NCBI RefSeq assembly: GCF_900327775.1
Contig: NZ_OUMZ01000007.1
Coordinates: 855,606-919,605 of the forward strand
Direction of reading: 5' to 3'
Length of the DNA stretch: 64,000 bases
Source of the DNA: Roseovarius sp. EL26
Lineage (GTDB): Bacteria; Pseudomonadota; Alphaproteobacteria; Rhodobacterales; Rhodobacteraceae
Of the stretch, positions 45,293-54,427 are shown in pieces. How positions within the stretch are numbered: position 1 is the first letter of the stretch; every line of letters starts with the position of its first letter. A model generated the notes under the pieces. That model searched no databases and was not told where the DNA came from. It was given only the letters and a program-made list of their open reading frames with translations. A program made the translations under genes and the position numbers.

Positions 45293-45838
45293 TCAACGCA
45301 ATCTCGAAATCGTCGTATGTGCAACACCGAGGTCTAACGCGATGGCTCTGCACGTTTCGCCGTTGGCCATACGCTCGCGTGCGAGTTTCTGCTGATGTTC
45401 GGTCAGTTTGGGTTTGCGCCCAAATCTGACACCTTGTTGGGCAGCGATGGCACGGCCTTCGTTTGCGCGTCTCGTGATGCGTTCTCGTTCGTCTTCTGCA
45501 AGCGCAGAAAGAAACGCTAGGATACCTTTCCCCATTGGCGTGGTCAGATCGAGCCAAGGCTTATCCAGGACCTTAACGTAGGCACCACGTTCGGCGATCC
45601 GCTGAATAATGTTGATACCGTCGAGCATAGATCGTGTGACTCTATCCCACTCTGCGATCATAAACACGTCCCCTGCCCCAAGTGCGTCTATCGCACGTTC
45701 GAGTTGAGGCCGTCCCGTCACAAATTTTCCAGAAACCTTCTCTCGGAAAATTCTGTCAGCGTGGGCTGCGTTTAGCGCACCGATTTGGCGATCTAGAGAC
45801 TGTCCGTGACTGGACACTCGGGCGTAACCAATAAACAT
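45293..45838 (-). CDS. Serine recombinase (resolvase/invertase)
   Basis: A 181-residue small serine recombinase. The catalytic serine is in GYARVSSHGQSLDRQIGAL, the Arg cluster in AEWDRVTRSMLDG, and it ends with an HTH (GETCRAIALDLGVAHTTISRLR). Tn5053-like elements encode such a resolvase (TniR) to separate cointegrates, and this is the likely role for element 1. A res site would be expected near 45839-45960, but I could not define subsites. Confidence 0.88.
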   Translation of the reverse strand: MFIGYARVSSHGQSLDRQIGALNAAHADRIFREKVSGKFVTGRPQLERAIDALGAGDVFMIAEWDRVTRSMLDGINIIQRIAERGAYVKVLDKPWLDLTTPMGKGILAFLSALAEDERERITRRANEGRAIAAQQGVRFGRKPKLTEHQQKLARERMANGETCRAIALDLGVAHTTISRLR

Positions 45839-46039
45839 GGTGGCAACGTATATGAATAGCTTTCAATACGCACCTGATTTATGCAACACCTAAAGATGCT
45901 TATTTTTTGGGATTTCTAGAAATGGTGCAAATATCATGAATTTCGCAACAACGCAGATCCTCACAGCACTATTTTGAACGGATAAGAGCACCCATGAAAA
46001 ACGGTGCCCAGCTATGGGCGTCGAGATGTAAACTTAGCC

Positions 46040-46936
46040 CTATGAATACATAGCGTTCCGCTCAACCTTTGGCCCCTGTACAGCATCGGAATATAAGTCT
46101 GTGACTGTATTGGTCATTGTCTTAGGTTCGTAAAAGTAATCGTGACCGATTTGAATTACAGGTGTGATCTCAGCTGCAGTACCAGTTAACCAACATTCAT
46201 CGAAAGTCGGTAACTCTTCGGGTCGAATATCTCGCTCTATGACGTGAATCCCTTGCTGTGATAGCAATGCGATCACAGTCTGTCGTGTTATTCCGTTTAA
46301 GAACGTCTTTGCTATGGGGGTATGCACCTCTCCATCTTTGGCAAAAAAGATATTCGCACCAGTGGCTTCGGCAATATAACCCCGATAATCCATCATTAGC
46401 GCACCTGAGAACTCTTGCCGTTCTGCTGCGTGTTTCGCTAACGTTGCAGTAGCATAAAGCGCCGACGCTTTGGCTTGCGGTGGAAATGATAGTGGATCGG
46501 GCCGTCGCCATTTTGATATGTCCAAACTCGCACCATTTTTTTTGCTTGGGAAATACTCTCCCATCCTCCAAGCGCAGATAGCCATGTGAATAGGGTTTTG
46601 CGGAGCAGATACGCCCATGTTTTTTCCAACACCGCGCCAAACGATAGTGCGCAGATAGCAATCCTCAAGCGAGTTCCCTTGGATCACATCTTGCTTTGCT
46701 TGTTCGATGTCATCAAGGGAAAACGACAAATCCATCTCCAGTAGAGAGCAAGATTTGATCAATCGAATGGCATGTTCTCGACTTTTGAAAACCACGCCAC
46801 AATATGCGCGCTCCCCTTCAAATACACTCGATGCGTAATGCATTGCGTGAGACAGGATGTGCACTTTGGCATCCTGCCAGTTCACGAGATCCCCATCCAA
46901 CCAGATCTTACCGTCTCGGTTTCCAAAGCCATCCAT
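46040..46936 (-). CDS. Class-IV PLP aminotransferase (IlvE-like)
   Basis: A 298-residue branched-chain-aminotransferase-type enzyme: HYASSVFEGERAY, LRTIVWRGVGKNMGVSAP, the PLP lysine region PPQAKASALYATATLAKHAA and GYIAEATGANIFFAKDGEVHTP. IlvE enzymes transaminate branched-chain and related keto acids with glutamate. It is divergent from the methyltransferase-decarboxylase-DapD cluster, where it could aminate a modified keto intermediate. It might also be a plain extra ilvE copy. The ATG 46936 has GAGGATGAG upstream. Confidence 0.88.
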   Translation of the reverse strand: MDGFGNRDGKIWLDGDLVNWQDAKVHILSHAMHYASSVFEGERAYCGVVFKSREHAIRLIKSCSLLEMDLSFSLDDIEQAKQDVIQGNSLEDCYLRTIVWRGVGKNMGVSAPQNPIHMAICAWRMGEYFPSKKNGASLDISKWRRPDPLSFPPQAKASALYATATLAKHAAERQEFSGALMMDYRGYIAEATGANIFFAKDGEVHTPIAKTFLNGITRQTVIALLSQQGIHVIERDIRPEELPTFDECWLTGTAAEITPVIQIGHDYFYEPKTMTNTVTDLYSDAVQGPKVERNAMYS

Positions 46937-47208
46937 ATTGTCTCATCCTCGATATGCGTGCCGCCAGTGGGGAGAGATGCTTCACTCCGTGTTTGTCTGG
47001 GCTGGCTGAAGTGAATGCGATCATAAACAGTATTGTGATCTAAATTATACCCCTATAATTCCATTCTAGATTGATCGAATATAAATAAATGCTATCTATG
47101 CGAATAATTGGTTCTGGTTGACTGATTCTTATCAATAACCTTCTGGGTTGTTATTTGAACTATCAAGTAGTTGCCGCATTCAGAAACCGTAATTGATTTG
47201 GTGCCCAA

Positions 47209-47868
47209 ATGAAAAACTACTACGAAGACAGCGCATTAGACGAAAAAGAAACCATTTATGATGTTTGGGAGCGAGGTGGTGCAGTAAATGACTCCATTAC
47301 ACCCTCCACATATAGCGAAGACTATCGTCAACATATGGGGCTTAAATTAAAGTCGATCGCTCCTATCGGCAGTAATATTGTCTCTCTTGGTAGCGGAAAT
47401 GCGTTCGTTGAGTCTGACTTGCAAACAGACGGTAGGCAGCTAAAAGTCATTGATATTAACGAACGGGCCGTACAGCTTGCCCGCGACAAAGGTCTAAACG
47501 CATATTGTGGCGACTTTTACGAATTGGAATCAGGTTCGTTTTCGTCCTACGACGTGATTTACGCTGACGGTTTTATCGGCCATCTCTTCACAGAAGATGG
47601 CAAGCTTGAAAACTTCTTCAATAAGTTGAAGAGTTTACATCTAAAATCAGGTGCCTGGGTAGTGATTTCAAATGATCCCCCTCGGACACGAGAAACGAGC
47701 TTTGCCAAACATGAAACTGTGCCTGATTTCTTCTTTGTTGGGGCTGATATGGTGGCTTCTCAGCTTGTTGAGCATGGATTTATACTACGCGAAAAATACT
47801 ATTTTCCATATTTTCGTCCACAAAGTGGTTTGCGGGACCGTACCGTCTGTATTGCTCAGGTCGCTTAA
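47209..47868 (+). CDS. SAM-dependent methyltransferase
   Basis: A 219-residue class-I methyltransferase. Motif I is NIVSLGSGNAFVESDL, motif II is VIDINERAVQLARDKG and the motif-IV region is YDVIYADGFIGHLF. First gene of a rightward operon; three bases separate it from the LysA-like gene. In the tabtoxin pathway one carbon comes from methionine, and a small protein (TblA, about 230 residues as I recall) sits beside LysA- and DapD-like genes. This protein might play an equivalent C-methylating part. That parallel is inference. Confidence 0.82.
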   Translation: MKNYYEDSALDEKETIYDVWERGGAVNDSITPSTYSEDYRQHMGLKLKSIAPIGSNIVSLGSGNAFVESDLQTDGRQLKVIDINERAVQLARDKGLNAYCGDFYELESGSFSSYDVIYADGFIGHLFTEDGKLENFFNKLKSLHLKSGAWVVISNDPPRTRETSFAKHETVPDFFFVGADMVASQLVEHGFILREKYYFPYFRPQSGLRDRTVCIAQVA

Positions 47869-47871
47869 CAA

Positions 47872-49140
47872 ATGCCAATATCTGAAAGTTTCGAGTCCAA
47901 TCTTGCCTTGGTGCTTCCTCGCTTGATTGAGAGTTACCCAACTCCATTCCACATATATGACGAAGAAGGGATAATATCCTCTCACAAACAATTAGCTGAT
48001 AGCTTCAGCAGTTGTGATTTTCGATTGTATTTCGCTGTAAAAGCGCTTCCAAATAAGCACATCTTGTCTTTGTTGCACAAGCAAGGTTCGGGGTTCGATT
48101 GTTCGTCTATCCCTGAGTTTCAACTCTGCAAAGACGTGGGTGCGGTTGGTTCTGATATCCTTTTCACATCGAATAACACATCTCATGTGGAGTTACAGGG
48201 AGCGCTCGAAATTGGTGCCGACATCACGTTTGATGACCTTAAAACATTCGAGAATTGCACACAGCTCCCAGAGCGCGTTGCATTTCGCCTATCCCCTGAC
48301 AGCTCGCAAAAAACAGATGCAGCCATGGGGGGAGCGATTAATTCAAAGTTCGGCATACCCTTTAAGCATGTCTTTGATGCGTATCAAAAAGCCAAGGACC
48401 GTGGTGTTAAAAAATTCGGCATACATCGCATGACATATACGAATGAAACTGATACAGAATTTGCCGTTTCGGTCGCTAGAGAGTTGATATCGATCACGAA
48501 AGCCATCTCTGACAAAGTTGGTGTCGAGTTCGATTACATTAACTTTGGTGGTGGCCTTGGTACACCATTCCGCCCGACGGACTCGTCGCTAGATCTGATG
48601 ATGTTTGGCGCCTCTGTTTGTCAAGTAATGAAAGCGGCGTTTCCTTGCTCTACACCCAAAATCATTTTGGAATGTGGTCGCTTCGTCACTGGGCCGCATG
48701 GTGTTCTCGTGTCCTCAGTTGTTGACACCTATAAGAAGGGAAAGACGATTATTGGCTTGGATGCGTCAATGTCATCGTTGATGCGCCCAGGCATTTACCC
48801 AAATGCCTATCATCATATTAGCTTTCCCTTCATGGATATGGAACGTACGGAATTGGTGGATGTAGTTGGGTCTCTTTGCGAGAACAATGATAAGTTCGGA
48901 ATAGACCGTAACTTACCCATTCCTAGTAGCGGCGACATTGCACTTATCCACGACACGGGTGCGCACGGTCATTCGATGGGCTTCAATTACAATGGTCGTC
49001 TAAGGCCTGCTGAGCTTTTGTTAAATCGAAGTGGTGAGGTCTTTGAGATCCGGCGCCCAGAAACTTACGATGACTACGTTGCCACGATTTTAAACCAACC
49101 ACGCCATTTATTGACTAGCACATTACGTGCTGTCATCTGA
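47872..49140 (+). CDS. Fold-III PLP decarboxylase, LysA-like
   Basis: A 422-residue member of the diaminopimelate/ornithine decarboxylase family. The PLP lysine is in YFAVKALPNKHIL. Other marks are GFDCSSIPEFQLC, the phosphate-binding NFGGGLGTPF and the substrate/PLP segment LECGRFVTGPHG. The C-terminal HDTGAHGHSMGFNYNGRLRPAELLL corresponds to the dimer active-site edge of LysA. Divergence from housekeeping LysA (KALP in place of KAN) suggests a specialised substrate, such as a methylated or hydroxylated diaminopimelate analogue. Confidence 0.87.
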   Translation: MPISESFESNLALVLPRLIESYPTPFHIYDEEGIISSHKQLADSFSSCDFRLYFAVKALPNKHILSLLHKQGSGFDCSSIPEFQLCKDVGAVGSDILFTSNNTSHVELQGALEIGADITFDDLKTFENCTQLPERVAFRLSPDSSQKTDAAMGGAINSKFGIPFKHVFDAYQKAKDRGVKKFGIHRMTYTNETDTEFAVSVARELISITKAISDKVGVEFDYINFGGGLGTPFRPTDSSLDLMMFGASVCQVMKAAFPCSTPKIILECGRFVTGPHGVLVSSVVDTYKKGKTIIGLDASMSSLMRPGIYPNAYHHISFPFMDMERTELVDVVGSLCENNDKFGIDRNLPIPSSGDIALIHDTGAHGHSMGFNYNGRLRPAELLLNRSGEVFEIRRPETYDDYVATILNQPRHLLTSTLRAVI

Positions 49141-49161
49141 TGCATTCGGGAGTAATAACGT

Positions 49162-50013
49162 ATGCTAGATCGAATAGAATTCTCTCACGTCATTGGAATA
49201 GCTTGGGATCGGTTCCAGAAGGGCGATAATTGGAAAACCGCTGATGCGGTTGAAGCCATCGGCGAGGTGATCACAATGCTAGATGATGGCCGTATCCGAG
49301 CCGCTGAGAGGGTAGATACTACGTCTAATAGACAAGACGCCTGGCAAACAAATGACTGGGTTATCCAAGCTTTGCAGTTGTCTGATGACATGGCCGATTT
49401 CACCTCAATATCAGGTGGCCCTCAACATGGATCGTGGTGGGATAAAACAACATCGAAGTTCGCTGATTGGTCGCTTGAACAATTTGAGCGGGCTGATTTT
49501 CGCATTGTTCCGAATTGCCACATTCGGAAATCAGCCTTTATTTCTCCAGGTTGCGTGATTATGCCATCATTCTTGGACGTTGGAGTTCATATTGGAGAAC
49601 GCACCACAGTCGATACCTGGGCGTCTGTTGGCGCATGTTCACAGATCGGATCTAACGTCCACCTATCTGGTGGTGTTGGGATTGGTGGAAGCCTCGGAGC
49701 AGAGCCGACCATCATTGAAGATCATTGTTTTATAGGCGCACGGTCCGAAATCAAATCTGGCGTTTGGGTCGGGGAAGGCGCAGTCGTGTCTATGGGTGTG
49801 TTAATCGATGAATCTACCCCAATCATTAAACGGGACACCGATGAGCAGTGGACAGGTTACATCCCGCCCTACTCAGTCGTTGTACCTGGCACGATTCCAA
49901 TCAAATCAGACCAGCATGATCTCGAATTATCGCGATATTGCGCTGTAGTAATTAAGGTGGTCGACGCTAGAACCCGTGGCAAAGTCGAGATAAACGATCT
50001 TCTCAGAGGGTGA
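49162..50013 (+). CDS. DapD-like tetrahydrodipicolinate N-succinyltransferase
   Basis: A 283-residue left-handed beta-helix acyltransferase. An N-terminal helical domain is followed by hexapeptide repeats (AFISPGCVIMPSFLDVGVHIGERTTVDTWASVGACSQIGSNVHLSGG as landmark region, about residues 125-175) and the DapD marker YIPPYSVVVPGTIP. DapD succinylates tetrahydrodipicolinate in lysine synthesis. A second copy in a mobile cluster beside a LysA-like enzyme and a methyltransferase suggests use in making a diaminopimelate-derived compound. GGGAG precedes the ATG. Confidence 0.9.
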   Translation: MLDRIEFSHVIGIAWDRFQKGDNWKTADAVEAIGEVITMLDDGRIRAAERVDTTSNRQDAWQTNDWVIQALQLSDDMADFTSISGGPQHGSWWDKTTSKFADWSLEQFERADFRIVPNCHIRKSAFISPGCVIMPSFLDVGVHIGERTTVDTWASVGACSQIGSNVHLSGGVGIGGSLGAEPTIIEDHCFIGARSEIKSGVWVGEGAVVSMGVLIDESTPIIKRDTDEQWTGYIPPYSVVVPGTIPIKSDQHDLELSRYCAVVIKVVDARTRGKVEINDLLRG

Positions 50014-50048
50014 CTTGAGATTACCTGTCAAGAGCAATAACCAGCCAA

Positions 50049-50696
50049 ATGATTGGATTAAGCGTGCCTAACTATGATCTATTGCTGACATTCATGCTGG
50101 CAACAATGACTTTTGCTTGGATACCAGGGCCTGCGATGATGTACACTACGTCACGCACCGTGGCTCAAGGAAAGCGTGCTGGCTGGATGGCAGCGCTAGG
50201 GATTCATGCCGGAGGATATGTGCATGTGTTGGCTGCAGCACTTGGTTTGGCCTTGCTCTTCGAGACGGTTCCAGTGCTCTACATTGCACTGAAAACACTG
50301 GGTGCAGCGTACCTATGTTACATAGGCTATAAGATCATCAGTTCAGATGAATCCTTAACAAAAACAGGGGATTTTGCCGTGCAAAAAAGCGGCGTCATTG
50401 CGTTTTGGGAAAGCGCTACAGTTGAAATATTGAATCCTAAAACCGCGATCTTCTTCATAGCGTTCTTGCCTCAATTCACAGACGCCTCGGCGGTTTTACC
50501 CATGTGGAGTCAATTTTTAATCTTGGGCGTCGCAGTAAACATCATATTCTCGATACCAGATGCGGTATGCGTCATGTTGTCATCGAAAGTGTTATCGGTT
50601 TTAGAAAACTCAGGCAGGGTATCACGCTGGCCCAAGGTAATTGGTGGGTCATTTTTAATGATGCTTGGTATCTCATTACTCTTTGAGCAGAAATAG
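50049..50696 (+). CDS. LysE/RhtB-family amino-acid exporter
   Basis: A 215-residue inner-membrane protein with about six spans. The family start LLTFMLATMTFAWIPGPAMMYTTSRTVAQGKRAGW and FLMMLGISLLF at the end are typical. LysE-type exporters move amino acids and derivatives outward. At the end of the LysA/DapD-like operon it is the natural exporter, and self-protection route, for the product. Confidence 0.9.
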   Translation: MIGLSVPNYDLLLTFMLATMTFAWIPGPAMMYTTSRTVAQGKRAGWMAALGIHAGGYVHVLAAALGLALLFETVPVLYIALKTLGAAYLCYIGYKIISSDESLTKTGDFAVQKSGVIAFWESATVEILNPKTAIFFIAFLPQFTDASAVLPMWSQFLILGVAVNIIFSIPDAVCVMLSSKVLSVLENSGRVSRWPKVIGGSFLMMLGISLLFEQK

Positions 50697-50706
50697 GTAT
50701 GCATCA

Positions 50707-51330
50707 ATGAAACTTTTATACTCCCCAGGAACTTGTTCGCTTGCACCGCACCTTGTTCTGGAAGAGATTGGCGAACCCTATGAGATCGAATTTGTATCGA
50801 ACCGTGACGGAAGCACTCGAACCGAAGCCTTTCTAAAGATAAACCCTAAGGGGCAAATCCCTGTGTTGATGGATGGTGATAGCCTCATAACAGAAGTACC
50901 AGCAATCTTATTTTATCTAGCGGCTAAGCATCCAAATTCCAATTTGATGCCAAACGATCCATTTAGAATGAGCCGAATGATAGAATGGATGAATTGGCTC
51001 GCCGTAACTCAAGCGACGGCCATTTCCGGGTATTATAGACCAGATAAATACTCAAAAATCAAAGAGCGACATGCTGAAATCGTTGATAATAGTTTGATAA
51101 AAGCACACGAGCAATACATACTATTTGATCAAAAACTTAGGGATGGATTGTGGGTAGCAGAGTCGTTCTCAATAGTTGATCCCTACTTGATGGTTCTCTT
51201 TCGTTGGGGAAACATGATTGGAATAGACATGAGTAAGTTCTCTAATCTCACCCGGCATGCCCATGCCATGGAAGCGCGTGACGCGACTAAGACGGTGTTA
51301 CGCAAGGAAGATATATCGATTTGGGGTTAG
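50707..51330 (+). CDS. Glutathione S-transferase, bacterial GstA-like
   Basis: ATG 50707 gives 207 residues; the open frame begins further upstream inside the exporter gene. A thioredoxin-like N-domain (KLLYSPGTCSLAPHLVLEEIGEPYEI, INPKGQIPVLMDGD, ITEVPAILFYLA) is followed by a helical C-domain. GSTs of this type conjugate or isomerise small electrophiles. It starts ten bases after lysE and closes the operon, so it may tailor or detoxify a reactive intermediate. Confidence 0.88.
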   Translation: MKLLYSPGTCSLAPHLVLEEIGEPYEIEFVSNRDGSTRTEAFLKINPKGQIPVLMDGDSLITEVPAILFYLAAKHPNSNLMPNDPFRMSRMIEWMNWLAVTQATAISGYYRPDKYSKIKERHAEIVDNSLIKAHEQYILFDQKLRDGLWVAESFSIVDPYLMVLFRWGNMIGIDMSKFSNLTRHAHAMEARDATKTVLRKEDISIWG

Positions 51331-51765
51331 GTTTGACCGATTGATTTAGCCTTGCGCGTTATCATTTAGCGGATTGGACCATGTCCGGAGTAATACAATT
51401 AGATAGCTCCTCTTCATTATGGCCAGTAATTTGGTAAGGGCCAAGTATAAATAGCGCGTGGAAGCCTTGATTCCTGAACGCCGATACTGAGCACCAGCCA
51501 TTCTCTGCCATCAGGCCTAATGAGTGCTATCGCCTTCGCCAACTAATCTTTAATTTAATGGAAAAATCCTCAAACCCTGGAATTATTCGCCCTACTCCGA
51601 GTCCTAATATTTGAAAGTCAAAGCCATTGATTTTATTAAATCCCGAGTCTTAATAATTAACCACTCTCACAGCGCGTGTCGGAGTACGTAAATAATGAGA
51701 CCGAATTAATGAGACTCGTCTCCTCTTGAAATCAACGGCTTAGTGTTTCGGCGATTTTCACCAGC
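51331..51765. other. Junction region: right end of element 1, left end of element 2
   Basis: No gene is seen. It holds inverted AGACTC-type repeats of the element-1 right end (51597-51608 and 51642-51654), the terminal repeat 51659-51671, GCGCG 51672-51676, and then the element-2 left end with direct repeats ATGAGACCG 51695 and ATGAGACTC 51709. Confidence 0.85.
51672..51676. repeat. GCGCG shared between elements 1 and 2
   Basis: This single pentamer serves as right duplication of element 1 and left duplication of element 2, so the junction reads CTCACA-GCGCG-TGTCGG. Confidence 0.85.
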
Positions 51766-54384
51766 TCATCCGACCTTGATGCTCTTTTGACGTTGGGCAA
51801 GCGCGTTGAGCCAATTCTGCAAAGCATCAAACTCCCGATCTATGTCATCCGGTGTCGGTACTATTGGGTTCAAGGCATCTGATGCTTTGTGCAGAAGCTC
51901 AGAGCAAACCCCGTAATGCTGGCGCATCGTCGTTGCATCGGCTTCCGTTATCGCAGAAAGCTTCGCAAAGCCTTTGGTGTCCACTTTAGAAGAAAAAGTT
52001 CTCAACACCGGAGAAACAGCATCTTCTATGGCGGTTTCCCACGTTTGCCTCAGGTTTCCGACCAGCCCTGTTGCAGTGACCGACCACTCTGTGCTGTCCG
52101 GATCATTTTCGTACTGAACACGGCAATTCGCTAGGTGCTTGCGCATGGTCTTAAGACGAGCCTGCGCATCTTGAGCTTTGTCAGGTGCCTCGTTGCGGCA
52201 ATGACCGGGTGTCCTATTCTTCTTCTGGATATGCCTTAAGGCGACGTCGGTCCTCATCGCAGGATCATCCACATGAGTACATGCGCCCCTGAGCATGAAT
52301 AAAAACGGCAGGTCATGGGTAAATACTATCACCTGCCTGCTCCGCCCTTCTTCAGCCAACCTTTGTGCGATGGCTTTTCTGTGAAGGTGGTCCAGCGATG
52401 AAACCGGATCATCGAAAATAATACCTGAGCCGCTGTCGTTGGTTGCGAGTTCGGCCATGAAGCCAGCAAGAGCGACGCAACGATATTCCCCTTCGCTTAG
52501 AATATCACCAGCATTGCTGGAACTGCTTTCAATTAAGCTTACACGGAATCTAGAAACGCCGTGCTGTGATCGGGCTTGCGCTAGTTCAATTTCGAGACCC
52601 GCCAAATTCAGATGATCAATCTCCCTGAGAAATCGGCCACGCAAGCGATCAGTTATCAAAGCCTCGGACAAAGACGTGTTTTTCTGAGTAATTGAGCCGG
52701 GTCTTGTGTCCTTGAGTGCTGTTTCCAATTCATCGACTTGTTTCAGGCGATCTATTTCAGCAGTGACATCATCAACGATTCCAGCCAACCATTGACGATC
52801 TTGCAATTCGCTAAGTTCCGCTTTCAAAGCCTTGCGGTCTTCGCTTTCGTCATCGGCCAACATAGCTTGCGCGCGGCTTTCGAGAGCATCCATGACCGCG
52901 TTCAGAGGAGTCGGATCGAAGCTGGCCAGTTCAGGAACGGTATCACCGTTGGATCGAAGAGCGAGCCGTCTTCGCCACATCAATAGCAGAGCTACCCGGC
53001 GCAACTCATCAGCAAGCTCGGGCTTTCCAAGCTCATCACCAAGAAATCGCTTTGCGCCCAAAACCTTCGTCACTGGAATTGTAGCCTCGGCTATCTGGTC
53101 TCGTATGGCATCCAATGCCTGCCGAGCGTCTTTTTCTTCCTTTTGTGTCTTGTCCTGAACGAAGTCCTCAAACCGTTTCAACCGAGTGCTGGCATCCCCA
53201 TCCAGTTCCTGCTGGCAAAGAACACAATGTGATCCAGCGTCCGCCACAGGGAAGGCGATACCGGGATAAGCTTCTTGCACCGAATAGGCCCTGGCTGCGT
53301 CCCAGAGCGCGAGCCAGGTTTCGGAGCCAACACCCTTTAGAGTTTCGTCTTTGGAGAGCCCTTCTGAGGCAACGGCAGCCGCTTCGCTCTTATTCTTAAG
53401 GTCCGCGGCAAGGCTTCTTAGCTTTTCGATGTTTGCCGAAGAAACCGAATTGAGGACGTTCTGCAAATCCTCATGGAGCGACTGCAATCTACTTCTTTGC
53501 GCCCGCAGCCTCCTAGCTGCGACTTGAGGGTCCTGAGCGAAGTCTGCATTGAGTTCGGCCAGCCGGGCAACCTCTGCGTCAGAAAGGTTGGCAAGGTCAG
53601 AAATCGTTTCTACATCTGTATCCTTACTGAGAGACGCAATGGCTTGACCCACCTGAGTTTGCTGGGAACACTTGGGCGCTGAAATGCTTTGTGGAGTTTG
53701 CCGCTTCAAATCCGCGACTTCGCGGTCAAGGTTTTCCTTTACGCCCTTGCATGACAACACAAGACGCTCCAGCAACCTCATTGGGAATGGCGTATAAGCC
53801 AGATCGTTTGTTTCCTCGACGTGTACGTTTGCCGTCCGTGTGTCGAATACACTGATCTCGGAAAGCAGCGCGGCAGACGCAGAGTCACTGGTCCATTCTG
53901 ATTTCTGAACCTGCGCTCCAGCGTGAAATTCGACTTCTGCGCGCTGCGGTCCAGTCGGCGTACCATAGATATTGGCCAAAATCTCGTCTTCGCGCCCGCG
54001 TTTCCATCTAGCTCGGCATGCACTTTTCAGGATGCGGACGTAACCGGATTTTCCAGCACCATTGTCCCCATAGATTATGGTTACACCCTTTGGAATAAAG
54101 GTGAGCGACTGGTTTTCTGCGAGCGCGTTGACATTTTGAACATTGCGGAGAGCTTTCAAGGCAACTGTAGGCGCACCCGACTTCTGAGCGGTGATATGCT
54201 CCGATGCCAATGGGTCAGTTGGCAGCGTAGAGTTCTTGCACAACTCTGTCAGTTCAAGGATGTCCCGATCTGACAACGGCTCCGTGCTGGAAATCAATCG
54301 GCGCAGTGCGTCCCTTTGCCAAACCGGTCTATCCTGGGACCAGTCCAGAATTTCGAGCATTGCCTCAGATTCAGTTTTTACCAA
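51766..54384 (-). CDS. AAA_13/RloC-like zinc-hook ATPase
   Basis: An 872-residue ABC/SMC-type ATPase. Walker A GDNGAGKS is at residues 106-113, a CVLC zinc hook at 387-390 inside long coiled coils, the signature LSEGEYR at 629-635, Walker B GIIFDDPVSSLD at about 654-665 and the H-loop FTHD at 688-691. This matches the AAA_13 group that includes RloC and PrrC, anticodon nucleases acting after phage damage. The C-terminal 170 residues (VCSELLHKASDALNPIVPTPDDIDREFDALQNWL near the end) resemble AAA_13 tails, but I could not verify a nuclease triad. Start is TTG 54384 or ATG 54360. A defence role is likely but unproven. Confidence 0.8.
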   Translation of the reverse strand: MVKTESEAMLEILDWSQDRPVWQRDALRRLISSTEPLSDRDILELTELCKNSTLPTDPLASEHITAQKSGAPTVALKALRNVQNVNALAENQSLTFIPKGVTIIYGDNGAGKSGYVRILKSACRARWKRGREDEILANIYGTPTGPQRAEVEFHAGAQVQKSEWTSDSASAALLSEISVFDTRTANVHVEETNDLAYTPFPMRLLERLVLSCKGVKENLDREVADLKRQTPQSISAPKCSQQTQVGQAIASLSKDTDVETISDLANLSDAEVARLAELNADFAQDPQVAARRLRAQRSRLQSLHEDLQNVLNSVSSANIEKLRSLAADLKNKSEAAAVASEGLSKDETLKGVGSETWLALWDAARAYSVQEAYPGIAFPVADAGSHCVLCQQELDGDASTRLKRFEDFVQDKTQKEEKDARQALDAIRDQIAEATIPVTKVLGAKRFLGDELGKPELADELRRVALLLMWRRRLALRSNGDTVPELASFDPTPLNAVMDALESRAQAMLADDESEDRKALKAELSELQDRQWLAGIVDDVTAEIDRLKQVDELETALKDTRPGSITQKNTSLSEALITDRLRGRFLREIDHLNLAGLEIELAQARSQHGVSRFRVSLIESSSSNAGDILSEGEYRCVALAGFMAELATNDSGSGIIFDDPVSSLDHLHRKAIAQRLAEEGRSRQVIVFTHDLPFLFMLRGACTHVDDPAMRTDVALRHIQKKNRTPGHCRNEAPDKAQDAQARLKTMRKHLANCRVQYENDPDSTEWSVTATGLVGNLRQTWETAIEDAVSPVLRTFSSKVDTKGFAKLSAITEADATTMRQHYGVCSELLHKASDALNPIVPTPDDIDREFDALQNWLNALAQRQKSIKVG

Positions 54385-54427
54385 TGTGCTATTCCAAATG
54401 TGTTTATTGCATCAAACTCTGGCGCAC

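Larger units (their letters stand above)
26573..51671. mobile_element. Element 1: Tn7/Tn5053-like transposon with TniABQ, about 25.1 kb
   Basis: The left tip reads TGTGAGAGTGGTT (26573-26585) and the right tip is its exact inverse (51659-51671). In both ends AGACTC sits at positions 22-27 from the tip. Further copies at both ends look like transposase-binding repeats: ATGAGACTC 26591, ATGGGACTC 26605, and inverted CGAGTCTT 51644 and CGAGTCCT 51598. Both ends are flanked by GCGCG. Transposition genes tniQ, tniB and tniA lie at the left end. Cargo includes candidate defence nucleases, an autotransporter unit, an IS1182-type insertion, a serine resolvase and an amino-acid-derived biosynthetic cluster. 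The boundaries are read directly; the family assignment follows from the genes and end structure. Confidence 0.88.

Noticed and set aside
2254..46006. AACGGTGCCC-like match at 2254 and near 45999 as a dispersed repeat
   Set aside because: Only about 11-13 bases match, with no extended similarity, so chance or short convergent hairpins are enough.
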